From: Tieghemiomyces parasiticus
Taxonomy: Eukaryota > Kickxellomycota > Dimargaritomycetes > Dimargaritales > Dimargaritaceae
Assembly: GCA_027575765.1 (NCBI GenBank)
Contig: JANBPT010001145.1
Span: forward strand, 1 to 13,507
DNA: 13,507 nt
Reading direction: 5' to 3'
Position 1 is the stretch's first letter, and every line of letters starts with the position of its first letter. A program made the position numbers and the translations under genes. Positions 1-11,043 of the stretch are shown one piece after another. The notes beneath the pieces were generated by a model. It worked only from the letters and a program-made list of their open reading frames with translations. It was not told the origin of the DNA and made no database searches.

Positions 1-121
1 GCGGGTGGGCACTGAAAGCGTAAGCCAGGCTTTATAACGGCCATAGTGAATCGGATACCCTTTGGAGGTTATTGAGTCGCAGATATGAGGTGCGGTAAAA
101 GTGGTACACTTGGACCAAAAA
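1..121 (+). repeat. Left terminal inverted repeat
   Basis: The arm matches the reverse complement of the right end of the window. It begins GCGGGTGGGCACTG. Bases 1-77 are identical to the other arm, and only positions 78, 93 and 111 differ before the A-tract at 117-121. The A-tract is 5 A here and 9 in the other arm. Beyond it a weaker match (CAAGnTAnGG, about 124-133) suggests the ancestral arm was slightly longer. Bases 99-111 form a small internal inverted repeat (AAGTG-GTA-CACTT), which could be part of a protein-binding site, although nothing else supports that. Confidence 0.95.
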
Positions 122-2660
122 GACAAGGTAGGGTCGCCTATTATCCTCAATCTTAAACAAGTTATACAGAGCTTGTCGCATACAAATTTGCAGAACGACG
201 TGGGGTTTATGAAGTCAAACAATAAAGATGTGCTGGAGTTGGAGTTTCTTCAGAGACTCTTTTTTATTACTGGGGATTAGGCAGCGGCGAGGTATGGTTT
301 ACGAAATGCATACCAGCACGGTTGTCTGATTAGGAGGCTCTAGTAGTGGGGGAAGTCATTATAAATGCGGTAGGTAAACTGTTACTTGCTTCTATAGTTT
401 ACTGGTGAAAGGGTGGATTTCCAACCAAGGACACTAGGTCCTCATGTATCTCGTGAGATCCCTCGACCACACTTCCTTCTTTAAAAAATCGACCAATCTG
501 CTCCACAGCGTTGTGGCTGGCCATACAGTTGTAGCGGTGAGTACTCTAGCTCCTCATCAACCCAAATCAGGAATAAACAGTGAGGCGAAAGTATACCATT
601 CAGCAAACACTAGGGCAGTAGCTGAACAGACCCTGTGCGTAGTTGATTTAATACGGGTGCTCTTTGTCGGATATATAAGACGCACCCACTAGGATAGAGC
701 GATTCTCAATAATCGGGCTAGCGTTTACAAGTTCAGTATTTCTCCGTCTGTGCCCCAGGGCCGCATCATTCTACTTCTGCCTATTTAGACAGCTGGTCTG
801 CCGACCCCTTGGAGCCTAGAAGTTGAAGACCAACATATCTGTTGTGAGGCACCTCTTTCAGTTAGGCAGGAAGAAAATACTATCTGCACGCCTCACTAGC
901 CTATGTTAATGGGTTTGGTAGGAGTTGGGAACAGTAGCTGCTGACTAGATGACCTTACACGTTATTTAGCCGTGCAGAGAATCTGAATTCTAGCCCCCTT
1001 ACAACGCTAGCGTGTGTGTATGTGACTGGATGCCGGAAGCAGAAACCCGGACGATCGTCCACGTGGCTCGCTTCTAGGCTGATTGAATAATTATTGTTAG
1101 CCATACTTGACATACCTTCTGTGGTCGATTGAAATGCCTTCCCAATGCTAATCTCATTGAACCATTGATTAATGCTGCATTTCCGCCCCTGCATACCCCA
1201 TGTTATAGCTTGATCCCGATCAATGATGGCCTACCAATTTGGTAGTCTGCATTATTGAGGCTTCACGCTTATAGCCATATCCATCACTTCCCCTTTCTTT
1301 ACCCACTCTCCATATATCCTTTCCAATAGGTGCTCAGTCTTCCTGATCTTCGAACATTGCTCCCATTCCAGACGCCGCCGCCTGTTATCCTTCTAGGACC
1401 TCCTCTTCCTCTACCCTTGCTTTGGCGGCTACCTAGTCGCCCTTCTATTCATGCCGGCGGCCGGTCCCGCCACGGCCTGTCGTCCTGGATTCCTCTAGTC
1501 CAGGCTGGCTAGTTATTTGAGTGAAGCTGGTCATCATTCAAGTACAAAAGACGTAACGGTCACCATTTAATAAACGACAGATATATCCTACCTAACAATC
1601 CCCAAACCCCCATTTTGAAGCCCTAAAGCTTGTTCCGTACATAGTACGTTTACACCCACCACACCTTCACCCTGTCTTTTAACCACTTGGACCCCACCCT
1701 ATGGCTACCCTGGTCAGGATTCCGTTTAGATATTCTTGATCTAATGAAGACGTGTTGTAGAGAACCTCGGCTAAATCAATGGCGTGGGCAAAACTGACCC
1801 AATGGAGCAGCTAGTTATAATTCGACTATGCTTGACGGCTTGAAATGGATGGAGTTGGAGAGAATATCCGGGTGGGAGTCGAAAAAAAATCATTTCCCGA
1901 CGGGGGTTGCGAACCCAGCAACGTGGCATCAGGTTGGCGTCCATCCTGACCTGATACCCTGACAGTAAAGCCATGAAACCTGGCCGTCGATGGTCACTTG
2001 GCCATAACATAAGCCGTTTGTTCCGGGTAGGATCTTCCCACTGTTGGGATTCTGGCTGTATCGTGCAAACCTTAGCAAGTAAACCGTGGAAAGAAGGATA
2101 AATAACAGGGAGGCGGTCCGGCAATAGGGAGTCGGCAGACCAGTAGCTAACCTTGCGATGAAACGCCACGGCCCCTCGTGATAAAGAGAACCCCCCCCCC
2201 CTTCAGAGCCGTTCGAACAGGTATGGAGAAAATTCGCAGGTGGGCAGAACAAGCGTCTGTATCTGGCTATGGCGGATATCCGTTGGGGATGGGTAAGTGG
2301 AAGTGGAGGTTGGGCAACTGGCGGATTGTCGAGTCAAGTGATGTGCAATGCGCTAGTCAAGGGATGTACTAAACACTAAAGCTCAGCTCACACTCCGTTC
2401 GTGCCGCGCCTCACTAGCCAGTGTAGGAGTAGGAAAATCGGCGGCCTTATTACTGTTAAACAATTGCCCCACTCCCCTCAATCCTAACAAGCCTATTTTG
2501 GTTGCCCCTTCGAACCTCAGGGCCAACGTCCAGAAATGGCAACCGTGACATGAAATGCGGAGCCCGAAGGGATAGAGGTTTTACAGAAGCCGAAGAGCCG
2601 TTCGTCAAACACCAGGCGACAGTAGCAGGGTGACCCAAGTGACGCGAAACTATGGCAACA
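122..2660. other. Gene-free stretch; nothing recognised
   Basis: Reading frames here are short, overlap in several frames and give low-complexity or unrecognisable translations, as expected by chance. No tRNA-like T-arm, transposase motif or tandem array was seen. One C11 homopolymer lies at 2191-2201. Bases about 1281-1510 are pyrimidine-rich on the plus strand, but no convincing gene follows them. Degenerate remains of an old transposase cannot be excluded by eye. Confidence 0.5.
2191..2201 (+). repeat. Poly(C) tract, C11
   Basis: This is an uninterrupted run of eleven C on the plus strand. It is the longest of several G/C homopolymers in the window and lies outside both recognised genes. 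Confidence 0.95.
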
Positions 2661-3101
2661 ATACATTGTCTAGACTGTGAGATGAGCATGGTTTATCAGG
2701 GTTATTAATCCTTGTATGTACACAGATAGTGGAAGAAAATAAACGGCGGGCAGAGCGGGGGGGCATAAGATAGCGAGAAGTAGGACCTGGGCCGAGAGGA
2801 TAGGGAGGCAGCTCCCAAGAAACGCAAAAGGCTATACGCAGTGGCGCAGGTAGAGAGGGTCGATACGTAGGAATAGTAGCTGTGGTGGTGTTAATAGGAA
2901 TATCAGCAATGCAGTGGGTGAGGGGGCGTGGAAGGATGTAGAAGATATCAGCGGTAAGGACAAACGATGGCCAACTGAGGTCAGAGAGCAAATGTGTGGA
3001 CGGGGGAAGTATTGGTACAGGCGAAGGTCCGGGGTTCCTGGAGGAGCGAACGTAGAGAGGGGAGGGTGGTGTGGGTACGACGGAACAGGCCACAATCAGA
3101 T
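2661..3101 (-). other. 3' flank of the RGS gene, strongly purine-skewed on plus
   Basis: The stretch directly downstream of the RGS stop codon is rich in G and A on the plus strand (C and T on the gene's own strand), including a G7 run at 2757-2763. Several overlapping open frames occur because pyrimidine-rich DNA has few stop codons; their proline/serine-rich translations look like composition artefacts. It probably contains the 3' UTR and transcription end of the RGS gene. No clear AATAAA signal was seen just after the stop. Confidence 0.4.
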
Positions 3102-4103
3102 CTAATCAGAAAAATATTGCTGCTCGGCGTACTTGAGGAAATGATCCTGGACGGACCGGCTGAGCATCTTGAGTATCTCTCTAAAGGCAGCCTCAAAAAT
3201 TGCTGGGTGAGTGGTGTACTTGGACTCCCGGACTACCTGCTCGCGAATCTGTTGGGGGATATTGAGCTCGTCAGGCGAGTAGGCTGAGAAGAACCGACCC
3301 ACACAGTGATCAATCTCCCGGCGAAACGGCTGGCGACGTGGGCCGGACGTGGTGGAGGACATGGAGGTCCCGCGGGCGGGCAGATCGGTGTCGGAGTAGC
3401 TGGGCTTCTCAGCCAAGGCCTTGAGGTGGGCAAGCGGTGACTTGCTGCGTTCGGCGGCGGACGATTTCCGGGAGGATACGTTGGACGAACGTGGGCTAAT
3501 GGAGTACTCGCTATCCGAGTCCGCCGGGTCACCGTCCACATCCGGGGTGAGAGCGGTCTCGAGGGCCACCAAGAAGGGTGGCCGCGCCATTGACAGCCGG
3601 TCGTTGCTCAGTTCACCCAGGTAGATCCGAGCCTGGACTGTTATTCCGACCTTAGTGGGTCGCGTGCGGTCAATATCGAAGCTGTCGTGCACGAGGGAGG
3701 CACTCGAATTATTACGCCTGCCATCTTTGCCCAGCGCGTGTTCGAGGGACGGCGGACGTGGGTTGAACGGGACCATCTCCTGCTCGGCAAGAGCGAAGTG
3801 GGGTAGCTCCTGCGACGTGGTGTAGTAGTCTAGGGCCGGGGAGAGGTCCTGGAGGTCCCGGCTAAGCGTGGACCAGCGGGCACAGTACACAATGTACCAC
3901 TCGTAAAAATTCAGGTTCTCTACGCTGTGTTCCCGCGTGAGCAGGAACCGGCGGAAGTTGGGAAGGGACACGACGCCCTGTGTGCAGCCGCAAAGGATAT
4001 CCTCCAGCCGAATACGACGCGGTACGCTCGGTAGGGGCTTATCCACCGACGCCCGGGGGGACTTCCTCTGTTTGTCGCCTAGGTTACGGATAAGGGACAT
4101 CAT
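3102..4103 (-). CDS. RGS-domain protein (regulator of G-protein signalling), fungal split-domain form
   Basis: The 333-aa frame is open from its first ATG to a TAG with no intron needed. Two Met codons are adjacent at the start (4103-4098) and the upstream one was chosen. Residues about 31-95 match the N-terminal RGS helices: an LEDIL start, the F-x-x-FL pattern and a SVENLNFYEW core. In this core E62-N63 align with the conserved Glu-Asn pair that contacts G-alpha in animal RGS proteins. Residues about 96-258 are a Ser/Pro/Arg-rich, probably disordered insert. Residues about 260-333 give the second half: ELNI with N281, THPAIFEAAF, and a final amphipathic helix ending DHFLKYAEQQYF. RGS proteins speed GTP hydrolysis on G-alpha subunits at the membrane. 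A conserved Asp near the end of the domain appears replaced by Ser (about residue 317) by my hand alignment, so catalytic activity is uncertain. No transmembrane segment was seen. The gene stands alone; the partner G-alpha is unknown. Confidence 0.85.
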   Translation of the reverse strand: MMSLIRNLGDKQRKSPRASVDKPLPSVPRRIRLEDILCGCTQGVVSLPNFRRFLLTREHSVENLNFYEWYIVYCARWSTLSRDLQDLSPALDYYTTSQELPHFALAEQEMVPFNPRPPSLEHALGKDGRRNNSSASLVHDSFDIDRTRPTKVGITVQARIYLGELSNDRLSMARPPFLVALETALTPDVDGDPADSDSEYSISPRSSNVSSRKSSAAERSKSPLAHLKALAEKPSYSDTDLPARGTSMSSTTSGPRRQPFRREIDHCVGRFFSAYSPDELNIPQQIREQVVRESKYTTHPAIFEAAFREILKMLSRSVQDHFLKYAEQQYFSD

Positions 4104-5160
4104 GTCGAAGGGGTATGGTATAGAAGCAGGAAGAGAAGAGGGTCGGGTGGACAGGGTCTACGCGTGGGAGAGGGTCGAGACAGGCTCTACAAAGCAAGCA
4201 GGGGTGAAGTGGAAGCGTAGAGTTGGGCCTTTTAGTAATTAAAGGTCAGATACTATAGCCAGAACGAAGTGTGGTAAAGCAATTAGGTGTGACGTGTGAG
4301 GTTCAGAAATAAGTGGGCTAGTGCGAGGCGACCAACGAAAAACTGAATGGTGCAAAGAAATGGGTGAGTGTAATACGACCGGTTGGGTGGCATGAAAAGG
4401 GTATAAAAAAAATCTCCGGCTGAGCCCAGATGGGGGCGGATGGTCGGCATTTATACGCCGGGACTGCAGGGTCCCAGACCGCGGGGGGTCCATCTCCAGT
4501 CAATCCGACTGTATCCGTGGGCAAGAGCGCCGCATAGTTATCCAGTCGACCTTTTCGTCCTCCTGCTGCTCTCTCACTATTTTCCCCCACCTGTCATGGC
4601 TGGACGGCGGGGAGGGGCGAAGGGCTACGGCCCTTTACTCATCCACTGCTGAGCCCAGCCCATTCTGAGTTGACGTATATTAGAATCGACGCAGGGCCGG
4701 GTGATCATTTACGCTGAACGGCAGTGGGGCGGTGGAAAGGGAATAGGTGTCTTTCTCTAGAGGGACATGACAACGAGGAATCGGGTCTTGTGCCAGACAT
4801 CGCTGGAATAAAGAGGCTGGTGGGTAGCGGATGGTAGGTCGTAGCGAGGACGCCGGTCGGGGTACGGGGAAGTGGAAGTCGCGAAGCGCCTCCCAATGAA
4901 ATAAGGTCTGGGCTACTATGCTGAAAGGGAATGGCGGTGAGGCGAGCATAGGGCATGAAAGGAGGGAGAGTGAGGCGGTATGGTGCGGCAAAGAGGAATA
5001 ACGGGTGTTGGTGAAGGGTGACGGACAGAGGAGTGACCCATAAGGATCGACCATTTGTGCCGGATAAGGCTGCAAGGCAAAGGAGAGTGGGTGGGCGGCA
5101 AGTGCAATGGTGGGCAGTGAGTGGCCGTGGCTAGAGTAACGGTTGGCCGTGGCGGAGTTG
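4104..5160 (-). promoter_or_regulatory. 5' flank of the RGS gene, pyrimidine-rich on the coding strand
   Basis: About 1 kb upstream of the RGS start codon is pyrimidine-rich on the gene's strand in two blocks (about 4104-4330 and 4690-5130), separated by a mixed segment. CT-rich upstream DNA is common in fungal promoters. A TATAAA on the minus strand sits at 4455-4450, roughly 350 bp before the ATG, which would mean a long 5' UTR if it is used. The open frames here are explained by the base skew. No second gene could be recognised. Confidence 0.35.
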
Positions 5161-5508
5161 CAAAAACCGATCTACACTAGAGCCGGCCCCGGGTTGGCTG
5201 ACTTGCCAATGTGGAATGGTAGCAACGAGCACATTGTCCCTTACCGGTCCACAACCTCTCCACTGCCAGGTGTCAACGTTTCTCACTGGACAGCGTTGGT
5301 CGTCTGGCCGCTGGGTGAAACGTACTGTTGTGCAATGTGGGTGCTCAATCAACACCGAACCCTTGGTCGACTCGCCACCTGACTATCGACGATTTTCAGC
5401 TGGCCTATTTCCAGATGTTGACTGGACAGCCCGCAGCGACGCTAGCCACTGGAAGTACATAGCAGTTTGCAGAACACCTTCTACCTGGACAGACGCTGTG
5501 GTGTGGCG

Positions 5509-5517
5509 CCCCCCCCC
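5509..5517 (+). repeat. Poly(C) tract, C9
   Basis: This is an uninterrupted run of nine C, one of six G/C homopolymers of nine or more in the window. Confidence 0.95.
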
Positions 5518-6480
5518 TCATCCCTAGGTTTTTCGCCCATCGCGCCACGCAGCCAAAACTATATTGTGCCTTATCTGTTTGGGGCTGCCTGGCATCCTTA
5601 TCCGACTCTGACGTCTATTCCAAACTGCCGAATGCACATCGAACTCATACCTATGACGGCACAAACTGACGATGGCCACGCGGATGAAGAGATTGCCCAG
5701 CAACAGTCCAGGCTAGTGCTCCACCAGCTGCGGTCTTGATCAAACATGCCGTGACAATCTGTTGAGACTTCGCTGGAAAAACCTACCACTACCTACCAAT
5801 TAGTGTGTGTACATCATCATAAGAGCTAACGTGGTAGACAGTGCACGAAGAACAGGTGGGACTTGCCACAACATGGCCCTGCGAACGAGCTATGTCGCCG
5901 TTAATCCACCATTCGGGAACTTCGACGACGGCCGCAATGGTCGATGGGAGATGAAGGCTGAGGGAAAGAGCAGCTGGCTAAAGATTCCCGCTGAGAGGAC
6001 GAAGAGACAGCCTTCCCCTTCGCAGCTACAGAGGAAATGTGGAATTTTTGAACGAACCCCAGACGCCCACTTATGCAAACTCATGGTAGAAGTTGCGGAA
6101 CCCCCTCCCCCCGATCGAACGCCGGACGTTCCAAGTTCGTGGCGAACGACACTAATCGCGGAAACTCGAATAAATTTCATCATTTCCCTTTAGATCGCCC
6201 GTCACACCTGGTAGTAGTGTGAGGTGGTCGGGGGGTGCGCGAATGGGGCCATGGTTACAATAAATTACGATATACGCCATCTAATTGTAACCCTATTTCA
6301 CTGCCTTACGGGCAACAGCGCAAAACAGTTGCTGGTCGTTCAAGCGAGTTGGCCGTGTGGTTGGCTTTTTTATTGATATTTTTTGGAAGTGGCGCTAACT
6401 TACGAGAGGATTTATGGGTTGCAATCCGCCACTTCATTTTAACGCCAAGGCCGACGGACGAGTTTATCAGGAAAGGAAGC

Positions 6481-6490
6481 GGGGGGGGGG
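6481..6490 (+). repeat. Poly(G) tract, G10
   Basis: This is a run of ten G on the plus strand. It is the only long tract of this kind with G on the plus strand; the others have C. Confidence 0.95.
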
Positions 6491-6762
6491 ACAGCCGGAT
6501 GGTCAAAAGACCACCAACCAACTCGTTTTATGGTCTACTGCTTTTAGGAGGGGTCTATCCTGAACGATACATCGTCAGCAGACCCTGGTTTGGATAATGT
6601 CGCCTATCTACCAGATAATCCCTGTTGGGCCTATGCGCCATACGCGCCGACCACCGCTACCAGTTCATCCAGCTATCTTTATTATCATGTGCTAGGCAGA
6701 TACACATAACGGAAAAAATAGTTATCTCTTCGTTTGCTCTGCCGTCCCCTTGTCGTAGCATG

Positions 6763-6771
6763 CCCCCCCCC
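6763..6771 (+). repeat. Poly(C) tract, C9
   Basis: This run of nine C lies less than 300 bp from the G10 tract and is complementary to it in sense, so the two could pair if the strand were single-stranded. Confidence 0.95.
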
Positions 6772-9081
6772 TTCCCTATCCATAGACAGCCCCCCTCTCT
6801 AAAATGTCAAGGGCGCATCCTAGTCATTGGTGTCGGAGTCATCATAGGTGCGAAATCTATGTCAAAAACGAGGGACGCGGAGGGGTTGGGAGAGGTGTTA
6901 AATTTGAGCTATTTCGGAAATCACGGCCGATATGCCTGGGCTTCCGTCTCGTTCCCTGCCTTGCTATGGACGGCTATTGTTCGTCGCGCTAGGGACAGGT
7001 CCATCTCGGTGTTTGGGCCTGTCTTTAAGATAGGAATCCGAGCACCGATGGGGCTCCCCTGGCAGGATTTAGCGAAACTCCATTAAGTGGGATACGAGCG
7101 CGATGGATAGCTAGATTCACAAATAAGTAGACCGATGCAAGCGATGGGCGGACTAATGATAAGTGGACCCAAGATCCCCCGCCATCAGTAGGCACCGTCA
7201 CCGACAGATCGCATGTACTGATGAAATACATATGAACTATAGGGTCTACTGGTGGTTGAGTGGTATTTTTACTTCATCGTCGATCAATTCACCTCTAGCG
7301 CTCTTCCTAATCCACTTTTTCCTGCAGGGGGCGCTATCTGATCCACTATTTCATCCACACTGGCAATCCATCTTTGGGCCGCACGATATTGCAAACCCCG
7401 GTCTATTTAATAGTGTTAGGCCGTTGGCGAATACATTGTGAAAAATTCATTGGTATCTCGTATTTTCTTTTTCCCTTCCGTTACCATCAGCTCATTCCTG
7501 TCGGGCCCGGTCCTTATTACTTAACCAACCAAGTCGATTCCTGTTGGGAACTATGCACGACCAACTGTGGTATTTGCTAGACTTGACCCTTTTAGCCAGG
7601 TACTGGTTTGGTGTACCTCTGTTGACCAACCCTTCATTAAATGAACGATTTCTCAAATGTGGGTGAAAACACTGGAATGAATAAACTTTCCAGACGAAAA
7701 ATTCCTCTTCATTACTATACCCTGTACATCAGGTGTGCACTATGGTAGGCCCGAGCTTAGTGAGCGGATGGTAAGTTTCAGTCCGATCTTAACTGCCAGT
7801 CACTGGAAATGGTTGATCGACCGGGCCTGCTCGATACCTTCGAAATTGAGAAGGTATGAATTTCGTCAATTTGTCAGGGAGGGAAACATATTCAAGGGCA
7901 ATAGTAATGCGCCGGGGTCAAGTCGAAGTCGTTGTAGTGTCCAGTTATAGCGTGGCATATCACTGACAGGCCGATTTACAAATATTAGGCCGCTCCTACG
8001 GTCCATCAACGCTGGTGTGTACCAAGTGAACTCCACTGTATGCGGTGCGTACCATGGTAGGGTCCACCTGTCAGCAATAACGTAGGCGCCGATAAGCGAG
8101 GCTTCCGTTGAATATTGTACTTTCTATAGTGGCTACCAAAGGAAATGCGGGTGAAATGGGAGGCATCGGCTGCTGAAGTTCTAGAGGACACATAGTTTGA
8201 ATCGCACGGTGGCTAACCGCAGCAGATGGCCACCCTTCCTCCACATCCTCAATGGTCCTTATAGCTAGACGCCTGGCCGTTTCTACTAAATTCATTATAC
8301 GCATTTCCTTCCCAGGGGCCATATCAAGCAACCCCGAAGCTTCATACGCCGCCGTGCATATGGAAAAGTGAGCCAGAGGCGTATAGGGCAGTTGAGGTAT
8401 GTTTTCTTTCAAACATGAGTAAATTTGAACGCGGCACCCCGTGACCATTGATATCATGCAGAAATCAGATGCCAGTGGGTGGCCCTATTGGCCGCGTCTA
8501 AGGTGGCGGAATTCACTTTTCAAGATTCACGATTTCAAACCATGAACTATTATCGATCCAACCGGAAAGACGGGCGCTCAATATGGTGGGAAGCCCTTCC
8601 CTAGCGGGCAGGGCCTCCTCCGCAACCCACCAGTCAGGTTAAAGCTCTTGCTTCGGGTTATTTTTCCCCACGTTCCTAGCCGGATGCTGCAGCATATTTC
8701 AGAAGGGACTTAAATGAATGGTGAATTACGAAGGTTCACAGTAGCTGATTACGCCACCCTTTCGCCATGATACCGATTATCCGGTGGTACCTCTGGGTGA
8801 CCTAGGGCACGTTGCCTGACTTGGTCAGGTCTCCTCCACGGCAACCCCTACGCCAACCTACCTGCACGAAAGGCAATCCGAAGTATTCGGTAATCCGTTC
8901 CGTAGTTTCGCCTGTAGCCCCTTAGGAAGCGGGGGAGGCTGTGGTATGGCATGGAAAGGTGGACGGCTCGAACAACATCAACATGGTAAATTCATGTTTA
9001 GTGATTCACCCATGGCTTCACGCTCGACCTTCACATTTACGTTGGACAGGTCTACCCTGGTTGATTAGCCCCTCTACCCCG

Positions 9082-9091
9082 CCCCCCCCCC
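9082..9091 (+). repeat. Poly(C) tract, C10
   Basis: A run of ten C lies within a wider C/T-rich stretch (about 9069-9098). Confidence 0.95.
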
Positions 9092-10103
9092 TCCTCACCG
9101 GTGTCCATCTCTCGGTGATTTCAAATCACGAGCCGGGAGGGTAGAGGTTGGGTCACCCAAGTATTGGCCATGATTTTGAACTGGCTACAAGTCTCGTAAT
9201 GATGCCGTTGTATTCGGTCAATCCTTTTCTTCGCAATACCACAGGGATTCCAAAGAGCTCACTAGCCGCCATATGCCATGCATCAGCGTGATCGTGATCA
9301 TTGCATATGCGTGTTGGGACACGTCTAGTGGTACAAAATTCATCTCTGCTGGTTGGCCATTACCACCACCTCGCATTCGAACACACTAGTAGGCGACCAG
9401 ACGAGGCCTATTGGACTGGCTGGCAGGCGGGATGGTTTGTCAATTACGAGGAGGAGCGTCCTGACAGGCAGGAATAAAAGGGATTTCCTTGTTCCAACTC
9501 GCTCATTAGACAAATACTGCGCTAACCAACGGCGCTCCTGCATTGGTATTATTGGGCTTGCCATTCGACCTCGCCAGTTGAGGTGTTGGGAGGTGAGGAG
9601 TTAATAACCAGTAAGGCGGGGAAGCGTGGGCGTGGATGTCCCGAACAATAATGGATGTGGTAACTTGTATATGTGGAAAGGCTTTGGCGTGGTTATGTAT
9701 TAGGGACGGATACGTCTAATTAAGCGCTGTTTAAAGTCGGAGGTATAGATACGCTATCCGGCTGCTAGTGGCTAGGGAACATATTATACCCACATATTAG
9801 GTCTCCAGAACACAAATGACACAGCCTGCTGGATCCATTTCTAGGCTGCCCGTCTATTGACCGATCGTTGACATAATTTTAAGGCACACCATACGCTGAA
9901 GCAGGTACGTTGCAGGACTGACAGGTAAACGATGACGAACACTAGTGCCAGATCGGAAGGTAGTCTGACCAGAGGTAGATCTACGCTCTTTCGATCCTAC
10001 CCCGTAATCTATGTTCCACCCCAAGCACCCTGGTTTATTAGGTGCTGGTTGGCGGCCACTGTAACTTCTCCCTGTCTTGTTTGCGAAGCCGCCCCTACTC
10101 TCT

Positions 10104-10123
10104 CCCCCCCCCTCTCTCTCTCT
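10104..10123 (+). repeat. Compound C9 and (TC)n microsatellite
   Basis: Nine C at 10104-10112 are followed directly by a TC dinucleotide repeat to about 10123, giving a short all-pyrimidine compound microsatellite. Confidence 0.9.
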
Positions 10124-10982
10124 TACTGTGTCGCTCATTTAACTTGATCATGTAATTATAAAACGGCAAACTCGCAGATAGTTAAGGGAGCGGCAAGTAA
10201 CGTCGACTGGTTAAGGAACTATTACCCACCCACCTTCCGCCGGCCAGTAAATTGCGGGGAATTTATACCAGGACGAATCGCATGCGTCCAAAGGAAGCGG
10301 CACTGGTCATAATCCTCAATACTTAAATGCGGGGGCGCGATGGCAATGTGGAACTTGATCGCTTTCATATCATTCACCACTCTAATAGGGAGCCCTATAC
10401 CGCTCGGCCGCGTGTTGCGGAGTAACCCGCTGACCCCGAAGCGAGAGAGTGAGGAAGGACGTCAATAGATACAAATACCACGGTCGCGGCCAATCCGCGT
10501 TGGACAGGGTACAGGGCCCCTTCCAGCTCTGCTTGGCCATTATCCCAGTGCGGAACATCAACTGGACGTAGAAACGTTACTCTTCGGTAAATCCGAATAG
10601 GAAAACACGGACGTGGTCATCACCGTTCCTTCGACCAGCGGCGCAATTGTAGGAGGAGCGGAACAAAAGGATGGGTATGCTCGCCTATCATTCCGCTCAC
10701 CCCGTGGACCGTAGTGATTGAAATGTATCTCACCCGGCTCATTCTTGCAACCCTGCTAACAGGTAACTCCGGATAACACAGCTCTCCAATTGAAAGTGTA
10801 GCAGCTGACCACGTCGCAGATACGGAGTTGGTCTTTCAGTGCTGCCTGCCGCACACCCACACTCGTGATTTACTTGTGATTCTGTTTCAGTTGGATATTA
10901 CCCTGTTACCCAAACAGGCAGTATGATACACCCATGCAATTCACCGCACATCCGCTAGGGATTGTTCATAATGGATTATCAG

Positions 10983-11043
10983 CGAACCGCTCTGACTAAT
11001 GCCAATGTGGCATGCCAGAGCGGACCGCGTGGCCGGTTCGGCC
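10983..11043. other. Compound hairpin with a competing alternative pairing
   Basis: CCGCTCTG (10987-10994) pairs perfectly with CAGAGCGG (11016-11023). Nested inside, ATGCCA (10999-11004) pairs with TGGCAT (11008-11013) around a three-base loop, with a small interior loop between the two stems. CGAACCG (10983-10989) could instead pair with CGGTTCG (11034-11040), which also lies within a third hairpin, GGCCG-GTT-CGGCC (11031-11043). The pairings overlap, so two folds exclude each other. No gene touches it and its role is unknown. It could be a structured RNA, a protein-binding palindrome or a chance fold. Confidence 0.6.

Noticed and set aside
888..2419. Repeated 12-mer GCCTCACTAGCC near 890 and 2408
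   Set aside because: A few direct 12-base matches are expected by chance in a window of this size, and the similarity does not extend beyond it.
2650..3095. Overlapping minus-strand frames after the RGS stop (147 and 87 aa)
   Set aside because: This is the same pyrimidine-skew artefact. The RGS domain is already complete before its stop codon, so no extra exon is needed.
4402..4410. Plus-strand TATA-like sequence (TATAAAAAA)
   Set aside because: No plausible plus-strand gene follows; the downstream 70-aa frame at 4440-4652 is unrecognisable.
4680..5107. Three overlapping minus-strand frames upstream of the RGS gene (up to 131 aa)
   Set aside because: They are Pro/Ser/His-rich in every frame because the strand is pyrimidine-rich, which suppresses stop codons. 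This is a base-composition artefact.
6625..7086. 153-aa plus-strand open frame, the longest in the gene-free core
   Set aside because: It runs through a poly(C) tract that supplies prolines, has no recognisable motif, and is of a length that chance can give in a window of this size.
8071..8457. 128-aa minus-strand open frame
   Set aside because: Parts of the translation look protein-like, but there is no known domain, codon third positions look random, and an overlapping frame in the same stretch is equally open.
8811..8845. Small hairpin (CCTGAC-TTG-GTCAGG) within a GTTGCC/GGCAAC pair
   Set aside because: Six-base stems with short loops are expected several times by chance in 13.5 kb, and no gene or second copy supports it.
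9267..9310. Imperfect palindrome around CATATGC and GCATATG
   Set aside because: Only the outer seven bases pair well and the inner part does not, so it is not clearly above chance.
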